The notes beneath the pieces are model-generated. The model was not told the origin of the DNA, made no database searches, and saw only the letters and a program-made list of their open reading frames with translations. 64,000 bases of DNA from Thermus composti. Lineage in GTDB: Bacteria > Deinococcota > Deinococci > Deinococcales > Thermaceae. Position 1 is the stretch's first letter. Every line of letters starts with the position of its first letter. This document shows positions 57,973 through 64,000 of this stretch, piece after piece. A program made the translations under genes and the position numbers. The stretch is taken from assembly GCF_014647535.1 (NCBI RefSeq), contig NZ_BMPJ01000009.1, positions 1 to 64,000 on the forward strand, written 5' to 3'.

Positions 57973-59166
57973 GTGAAAGCCTTTAACTGGCAAGAAGCTT
58001 TTGGCGAGCGGGCAAGCCGGATCCGGGCCTCCACCATAAGGGAGCTCCTCAAGCTCACCCAGCGCCCCGGCATCCTGAGCTTCGCCGGGGGGCTCCCCGC
58101 CCCCGAGCTTTTCCCCAAGGAGGAGGCGGCGGAGAAGGCGGCGGCGATCCTGAAGGCCAAGGGCGAGGTGGCCCTGCAGTACGGCCCCACGGAGGGCTAC
58201 TTCCCCTTGCGGGCCTTTGTGGCGGAGTGGATCGGCGTGCGCCCCGAGGAAGTCCTCATCACCACGGGAAGCCAGCAGGCCCTAGACCTTTTGGGCAAGG
58301 TCTTCCTGGACGAGGGAAGCCCCGTGCTCCTCGAGGCCCCAAGCTACATGGGGGCCATCCAGGCCCTCAGGCCCTTTGGCCCCCGCTTCCTCACCGTGCC
58401 CGCCGGGGAGGAGGGCCCGGACCTGGACGCCCTAGAAGAGGTCCTCCAAAGGGAGCGCCCCCGCTTCCTCTACCTCATCCCCTCCTTCCAGAACCCCTCC
58501 GGGGGGCTCATGCCCCTAAGGGCCCGGGAAAGGCTTTTGGAGCTCGTGATGGAAAGGGGCCTGGTGGTGGTGGAGGACGACGCCTACCGGGAGCTTTACT
58601 TCGGGGAAAGGCGCCTCCCCAGCCTCTTTGAGCTTTCCCGGGAGGCGGGCTACCCCGGAGTCATCTACCTGGGAAGCTTCTCCAAGGTCCTCTCCCCCGG
58701 GCTTCGCGTGGCCTTCGCCGTGGCTCACCCGGAGGCCCTGCAGAAGCTCACCCAGGCCAAGCAGGGAAGCGACCTCCACACCCCCATGCTCAACCAGATG
58801 CTGGTCCACGAGCTGGCGAAGGAGGGCTTTCCCGAGCGCCTAGAGAGGATCCGGAGGGTCTACCGGGAAAAGGCGGAGGCCATGCTCCAGGCCCTGGACC
58901 GGGAGATGCCCCAAGGGGTGCGCTACACCAGGCCCCAAGGGGGGATGTTCGTCTGGATGACCCTGCCCGAGGGCCTTTCCGCCGAAGCCCTTTTCCAAAG
59001 GGCCATAGAGGAAAACGTGGCCTTTGTGCCGGGAAGCCCCTTCTTCGCCAATGGGGGCGGGGAGAACACCCTGAGGCTTTCCTACGCCACCCTAAACCCC
59101 GAGGGCATCGCCGAGGGGATGCGCCGTTTGGGTAGGGCGCTAAAGGGGCTTTTGGCCTTGGTCTAG
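57973..59166 (+). CDS. lysN: 2-aminoadipate aminotransferase (LysN)
   Basis: 397 aa PLP enzyme of the class I/MocR-related group. Closely similar to T. thermophilus LysN, which transaminates 2-oxoadipate in the alpha-aminoadipate lysine pathway and also acts on leucine, aromatic and glutamate keto acids. PLP sites: TTGSQQALDL, IPSFQNPSGG, VEDDAYRELYF, and the Schiff-base Lys in LGSFSKVLSPGLR. GTG start. It lies away from other lysine genes. Overlaps the convergent nuclease pseudogene by 27 nt. Confidence 0.9.
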   Translation: MKAFNWQEAFGERASRIRASTIRELLKLTQRPGILSFAGGLPAPELFPKEEAAEKAAAILKAKGEVALQYGPTEGYFPLRAFVAEWIGVRPEEVLITTGSQQALDLLGKVFLDEGSPVLLEAPSYMGAIQALRPFGPRFLTVPAGEEGPDLDALEEVLQRERPRFLYLIPSFQNPSGGLMPLRARERLLELVMERGLVVVEDDAYRELYFGERRLPSLFELSREAGYPGVIYLGSFSKVLSPGLRVAFAVAHPEALQKLTQAKQGSDLHTPMLNQMLVHELAKEGFPERLERIRRVYREKAEAMLQALDREMPQGVRYTRPQGGMFVWMTLPEGLSAEALFQRAIEENVAFVPGSPFFANGGGENTLRLSYATLNPEGIAEGMRRLGRALKGLLALV

Positions 59167-59714
59167 GAAGAGGAGGGGTTCTCTCCCACGCAACTCCTCC
59201 AGCAAAAGGTCCAAGAAGGCCTCCCCTTCCGCAGCCGTCTCCAGGGGCCGGAGCAGGAGGGGGGTTTTGTGGGTGTCTATCTCCAGGACCCAGCACCCCT
59301 CCACCAGGCCCTGGGCCCAGAGGGGAGGACGCCTTCGGGCCAGAGCGGCGAGCTCTTCCTTGAAGCGGGCGTAGAGGGGAGCGAGCTCTTCCCCCGAAGG
59401 AGCCCGGTAAGCCCCTCCCTTCTTGGTAGGCGCCCCATGGTCCAGGACCACCACGTACCCCACCACCACCTCGGGGAAAAGGAGCTGGACGGAGGAAACC
59501 TCCCCCACCAGGTCGTCCAGGCGGTTAGGCCAGGACCCGGAGGGATTTTTCAGAATGGACTTGAGGGAAAGGAGAAGCCGGGGCTTCCCCGCAGGGTACA
59601 CCAGCCCCAGGTCCCACTTCTTCACCCGGGCTAAGGCCCGCTGTCCTGGGAGGAGGTGCGAAGCATGCCTTCCAGCACCTTCTCCAATCTAGCGGCGAGG
59701 GAGGGCAGTTCCAT
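59140..59714 (-). pseudogene. Probable restriction endonuclease gene with a one-base frameshift
   Basis: A frame starts at ATG 59714 inside the end of the methyltransferase gene (MELPSLAARLEKVLEGMLRT) and stops at 59631-59633 after 27 codons. The next frame continues as VKKWDLGLVYPAGKPRLLL to 59140 (161 codons from GTG 59625). The second part has no ribosome binding site or ATG. One extra G in the GGG tract near 59636 would join them into about 187 residues. WDLGLVYP followed by LSLKSILKNPSG could be a PD-(D/E)xK-type core, and NRLDDLVGEV follows. Assigned as the nuclease from its position next to a methyltransferase. The break may be real or a sequencing error. Confidence 0.55.
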
Positions 59715-60560
59715 CCAGAACCTCCAGGGAAAGCCCGCCTAACTCCCGGGCGAAGCGCCTTTGGGCGAGCTCGGCGTATTTGGGCACCAGCTCCACGCCC
59801 AAGGCCCTCCTCCCCCACTTGGCGGCGGCGATCAGTGTGGTGCCGCTTCCGGCGAAGGGGTCTAAGACCACGTCCCCCACGAAGGAAAACATCCGCACCA
59901 GGCGCTCGGCGAGCTCCAAGGGGAAGGGGGCGGGGTGGTCCTTGGTGCTCTCCCCGGGGATGTCGTCCCAGATCTGGCGAAAGAAGCGGTGAAAGTCCTC
60001 CTTGGAAAGGCGGCTTCTCTCCCGCTGCTCCGGGGTGGGGCTGCGGTACCCCCCGGGCTTCCGCTGCATGAGGACGTACTCTATCTCCGTCTTGATGATG
60101 GCCCCGGGCTCGTAGGGCTTGCCCAGGAAGACGCCCCGTCCCTCCACCTCGAGGCTGGCGTTGGTGTGCTTGTGCCAGATGATGGGGTTGAGGTTGTCAA
60201 ACCCGAGCTTGCGGCACCGCACCTGGATGTCGGCGTGGAGGGGGAAGACCAGGTGGCGGTCATAGCGGCGCCTGGCCACGGCCACATCCCCCACCACCAC
60301 GATGAGCCTGCCCCTGGGCACCAAGACCCGGTAAACCTCCCGCCAGACCTTGTCCAGCTCGTCCAGGAAGGCTTCATAGTCCTCTACGTGGCCCAGTTGC
60401 CCGGGGGCGTCTTCATAGCGCTTCAAGGTCCAGTAGGGGGGCGAGGTGAGGACCAGGTGGACGGAGTCCGAAGGCAAGGAGGCCAGCACCTCCCGGGCAT
60501 CCCCCACGTAAAGGCGGTGCAGGGGTTTGGGTAGGGCTTCGGAGGGCCCAGGAAGGGGCT

Positions 60561-60564
<4 letters not shown>
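59689..60564 (-). CDS. Site-specific DNA methyltransferase (beta-class, probably N4-cytosine)
   Basis: 291 aa. The catalytic motif IV TSPPYWTLKRY is near residue 38 and the SAM motif FxGxG (DPFAGSGTTLI) is near residue 240, the order of the beta class. SPPY rather than DPPY favours N4-cytosine methylation. The target sequence cannot be read. ATG 60564 overlaps the stop of the pseudouridine synthase gene; a TATACT 8 nt upstream gives it its own promoter. It overlaps the nuclease gene by 26 nt. Confidence 0.88.
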
Positions 60565-61493
<929 letters not shown>

Positions 61494-61500
61494 ATCCCCC

Positions 61501-61506
61501 ATTTTA
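61501..61506 (-). promoter_or_regulatory. -10 element of the pseudouridine synthase gene
   Basis: TAAAAT on the minus strand, 7 nt before ATG 61493. Confidence 0.5.
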
Positions 61507-61513
61507 AGGGGGC

Positions 61514-62347
61514 TCACATGAACCGCTTCCTCCTCCGGTAGGCCTTCACCTCCTTGAAGCTCTTCCGCCCCCCGCCCTTGGCCACCCCCAGGTAGAACTC
61601 CTGGACGTCGGGGTTCTCCAAAAGGGCCGCCCGGTCCCCCTCCAGGACGATCCGCCCCGTCTCCATGATGTAGCCGTAGTGGGCGATGGAAAGGGCCACC
61701 CGGGCGTTTTGCTCCACCACCAGGACCGTGACCCCCTCCTCCTGGTTAACCCGGGCCACGATGTCAAAGATCTCCCGCACGAGAAGGGGAGCAAGGCCCA
61801 AGGAGGGCTCGTCCAAAAGGAGAAGCTTGGGCTTGGCGAGGAGGGCCCGCCCGATGGCGATCATCTGCTGCTCCCCGCCCGAGCAGTACCCGGCGAGGCG
61901 GTGCCTGAGCTCGGCCAGGCGGGGGAAGTAGTGGTAGATCCGCTCCAGGTCCTCCTTGGGGTTCCCGTCCCTCCGGGTCAGGGTGCCCACCCGGAGGTTC
62001 TCCTCCACGGTGAGGTGCTTGAAGACCCGGCGGCCTTCCAGAACCTGGACGATGCCCAAACGCACGATCTCCTCGGGAGGGCGGCCCTGGATGGGCGTCC
62101 CCTGGTAGAGGATCTCCCCCCGCACCACCTCCCCGTCCTCGGGGATGAGGAGGCCGGAGATGGCCCGTAGCGTCGTGGTCTTCCCCGCCCCGTTGGGGCC
62201 CAAAAGGGCGGTGATCTTCCCCTCGGGAACCTTCAGGGAAACCCCCCGGAGCACCTGGACGATGTCGTGGTAGACCACCTCAATGTTGTTGACCAAGAGC
62301 AGGATGGGGCCGAGGTCCTCAGGGCGGATAGGGTTCAGGGCGTCCAT
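61514..62347 (-). CDS. livF: Branched-chain amino acid type ABC transporter, ATP-binding protein
   Basis: 277 aa. Walker A LGPNGAGKTT, Walker B LLLLDEPSLGLAP and H-loop VVEQNA are standard LivF. The ABC signature reads CSGGEQQM, where LSGGEQQ is usual. The C-terminus is extended by a basic tail (KEVKAYRRRKRFM). Third of the transporter genes on this strand, after livM and the binding protein; livG is probably beyond the window. Confidence 0.9.
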   Translation of the reverse strand: MDALNPIRPEDLGPILLLVNNIEVVYHDIVQVLRGVSLKVPEGKITALLGPNGAGKTTTLRAISGLLIPEDGEVVRGEILYQGTPIQGRPPEEIVRLGIVQVLEGRRVFKHLTVEENLRVGTLTRRDGNPKEDLERIYHYFPRLAELRHRLAGYCSGGEQQMIAIGRALLAKPKLLLLDEPSLGLAPLLVREIFDIVARVNQEEGVTVLVVEQNARVALSIAHYGYIMETGRIVLEGDRAALLENPDVQEFYLGVAKGGGRKSFKEVKAYRRRKRFM

Positions 62348-62392
62348 GGCTTAGGGAAAAAGGGCCCAGGAGGCCCTGGGCCCCTAAGGGGC

Positions 62393-63589
62393 TTACTTGC
62401 CGTAGTGCACCTTGCGGAAGAGGGCCGAGGTGAAGGGCTCGGTCACGGGGACGAAGCGGCCCCCCTTGGCCTCGAGGATCCTCAGGCCCTCGGCTCCCGT
62501 GTGCTCGTTCTTGGTGAAGTCAATCTCCACGCCCTGTTTGGTGGAGACGGCGAAGCCTGGCTTGAAGGCGTTGGGCCCATTCATGCCCACGAGGACCTGA
62601 TACACGGTCTCGTTGGTGATCCGCTTGAAGCGCTCCTGGGCCCGCCGCATGGCCTCCACGGCGATGGCCGCCGAAAGCATCCCGTTGGTGTAGTTCACGC
62701 TCCCAATGAAGTTTTCGGGACGGCCGTACTTCCGCCCGATCTCCCTCTGCAGCCGGATCCCCGGGGCGTCCTCGTGGACCATGTAGAAGCTCGTGGCCCA
62801 AAGGAAGCCCTCCGCCGCGTCCCCGGCCAAGGCGATGAGGTCCGATCCCCCCGTGTAGTGGGCCCCCAGGTGCCGCATCTTGAGGCCTAAGCGCTTGGCG
62901 TCCTTGAGGATGTTGGCCACGGGGCCCGTCACGTTCTGATGAACCACGTACTCCACCCCGGCCGCCTCAAACCGCTTGAGAAGGGCGGTGTTGTCCAGGT
63001 TGCCGCTTCCCACCTCCTGCACGTCCACGATCTGAAGCCCCAGCTCCCGGGCCGCCTTCCTCGCATCCTCCACCGGGGCCCGGCCGAAGGGGGAGGGGTG
63101 GACCACCAGGGCCACCTTGGCCCCCTTCTTCTGGCGGGCGATGTACTCCAGAAGGGCCACCACCTGCTCGGAGTAGCTGGTGGTGGGGAGGAAGATGTAG
63201 CTGTTGTTGGGCGGGTCAATGAGCTCAATGTGCATGGAGGCGGGAATGGTGGGAATCTTGAGCTCCTGGATCAGGGGCTTGAGCTGGAGGTTCGCCCCCG
63301 TGGCGTAGGAAAGGAAGATGGGGATCCGGAAACGGTCCACCGCCTCCTCGAGGAAACGCTGGGTGTTGGCGTTGTTGTACTGGTCGTCCCGCACCACGCA
63401 GTTCAGGACCACCCCCGGGATGAGCTTCCGCTCGTTGGCGTACTTGCAGTAGTCCTCCACCGCCGCCCCATAGGGCGCCCCCGCGTCCGAGGTGGACCCG
63501 GTGATGGCTCCCGACCAGAAGAGGGTCACCTGCTGCTGGCCCAAAGCCAACCCTAAGACCGCCGCGATGCCTGCCAGTGTCCTCCGCAT
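62393..63589 (-). CDS. ABC transporter substrate-binding protein (Leu/Ile/Val-type)
   Basis: 398 aa from ATG 63589. A signal peptide (MRRTLAGIAAVLGLALGQ, no lipobox Cys) precedes a periplasmic-binding fold of type I: LFWSGAITGSTSDAGAPYGA at the mature start, VVRDDQYNNANTQRFLEEAV and GGSDLIALAGDAAEGFLWAT. The ligand is probably a branched-chain amino acid or short amide; the sequence alone does not decide. GAGGGAAG precedes the ATG; a longer start at 63616 would hide the signal peptide. Confidence 0.88.
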   Translation of the reverse strand: MRRTLAGIAAVLGLALGQQQVTLFWSGAITGSTSDAGAPYGAAVEDYCKYANERKLIPGVVLNCVVRDDQYNNANTQRFLEEAVDRFRIPIFLSYATGANLQLKPLIQELKIPTIPASMHIELIDPPNNSYIFLPTTSYSEQVVALLEYIARQKKGAKVALVVHPSPFGRAPVEDARKAARELGLQIVDVQEVGSGNLDNTALLKRFEAAGVEYVVHQNVTGPVANILKDAKRLGLKMRHLGAHYTGGSDLIALAGDAAEGFLWATSFYMVHEDAPGIRLQREIGRKYGRPENFIGSVNYTNGMLSAAIAVEAMRRAQERFKRITNETVYQVLVGMNGPNAFKPGFAVSTKQGVEIDFTKNEHTGAEGLRILEAKGGRFVPVTEPFTSALFRKVHYGK

Positions 63590-63628
63590 ACGCTTCCCTC
63601 CCTTCGCCAACCCCACAAGGGGGGTTGC

Positions 63629-64000
63629 CTAATACCTAAAGGGCCAGGTGCGGAAGTAGCTTCGCACCACGCGCCACCAGTTGTAAAGCCCCCGGGGCTC
63701 AAACACCAGGAAGAGGACGATGACGAGGCCGAAGGCCAAAGGCCTTAGGGCGCTTGCCACGTCCACCCCGGCCACGCTGAAGCCCAGGGCCTTGATGAGG
63801 TTGGAAAGGGCCTCCATGTTCACGTCCAGAAGCTCCAGGAAGGCGGGGCCCAGGAAGCTCCCCACCAGGGTCCCAAGCCCCCCCACGATGGCCATGGCCA
63901 AAAGCTTGATGGAGACGGCGAAGGTGTAGTCCTCAATGACCACCGCCCGGGAAAGGTAGGCGTAAAGCGCCCCCGCCACCCCGGCGTAAAAAGCCCCCAG
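63629..64000 (-). CDS. livM: Branched-chain amino acid ABC transporter permease LivM (partial, 5' end outside the window)
   Basis: The C-terminal about 123 codons are seen; the frame is open to the window edge. Membrane helices include AVSIKLLAMAIVGGLGTLVGS with the permease's conserved Gly-rich segment, and LAFGLVIVLFLVFEPRGLY, followed by the polar tail NWWRVVRSYFRTW. Precedes the binding-protein gene by 39 nt, so probably cotranscribed. Confidence 0.9.
   Translation of the reverse strand: MGAFYAGVAGALYAYLSRAVVIEDYTFAVSIKLLAMAIVGGLGTLVGSFLGPAFLELLDVNMEALSNLIKALGFSVAGVDVASALRPLAFGLVIVLFLVFEPRGLYNWWRVVRSYFRTWPFRY

Noticed and set aside
57973-59166. Aspartate aminotransferase or a MocR regulator instead of LysN
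   Set aside because: No DNA-binding domain is present and the whole sequence follows the known Thermus LysN.
59525-59818. A 97-residue frame overlapping the nuclease and methyltransferase genes
   Set aside because: Arg/Pro/Gly-rich shadow frame; the neighbouring frames carry the enzyme-like sequence.

Overview
The window is about 64 kb of very GC-rich (roughly two thirds GC), densely packed bacterial chromosome. Many encoded proteins (two-subunit glycine decarboxylase, a 14-gene complex I operon in the Nqo/Nuo order, LysN, the 204-aa NADH oxidase, DdrA) closely match what I remember of Thermus thermophilus, but with clear residue differences. I infer a Thermus species near, but not identical to, T. 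thermophilus. Start codons are often GTG or TTG, and many genes have a -10 hexamer only 6-8 nt before the start codon, i.e. leaderless mRNAs typical of Thermus.

Layout. 1-222 holds a repeat and a 12-bp hairpin. 223-8917: panB(-), ruvB and a DUF4388/pseudo-receiver gene(+), a TPR protein(-), ftsH(+), ddl(-), an ADP-ribose pyrophosphatase and ribF(+). 8914-17937 is one minus-strand array: sufT-like gene, malic enzyme, nurA, herA, gcvT, gcvH, gcvPA, gcvPB, with a two-hairpin attenuator-like element before gcvPA. 17993-19356: a manganese (yybP-ykoY) riboswitch, a TerC protein and a DedA protein. 19424-20685: an SbtA/SbtB bicarbonate transporter and PII-like partner(-). 20735-25660: purE, purK, a GH130-like gene, a PaaK-like gene and a PfkB kinase. 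25631-27844: hisC-hisB-hisH(-). 27873-28558: a decayed HEPN/MNT toxin-antitoxin pair. 28555-30158: nox and thiL(-). 30186-33487: a ComB-like gene, a WecG-family glycosyltransferase and a secreted TPR protein. 33526-33601: tRNA-Ala(CGC)(-). 34041-36224: ddrA, a metallophosphoesterase and rsmA. 36389-50318: nuoABCDEFGHIJKLMN. 50404-51701: a hypothetical gene and arginase(-). 51789-56831: yceD-rpmF-fabH-fabD-fabG-acpP-fabF (no plsX between rpmF and fabH). 56833-59166: dNTP triphosphohydrolase and lysN. 59140-60564: a restriction-modification locus with a frameshifted nuclease gene. 60561-61493: an RluA-family pseudouridine synthase. 61514-64000: livF, a substrate-binding protein and a partial livM(-).

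Most of the window is core metabolism, respiration, translation and cell-envelope functions. The accessory or unusual material is the repeat/hairpin elements, the riboswitch, the gcv attenuator candidate, the pseudoknot-like leader before nuoA, the HEPN/MNT remnant, the restriction-modification locus and several proteins with degenerate active-site motifs (HerA Walker A, the PaaK-like ligase, the ComB-like protein, the pseudo-receiver). I did not find a CRISPR array, a prophage, a complete insertion sequence or an rRNA operon, and no obviously new multi-gene system.
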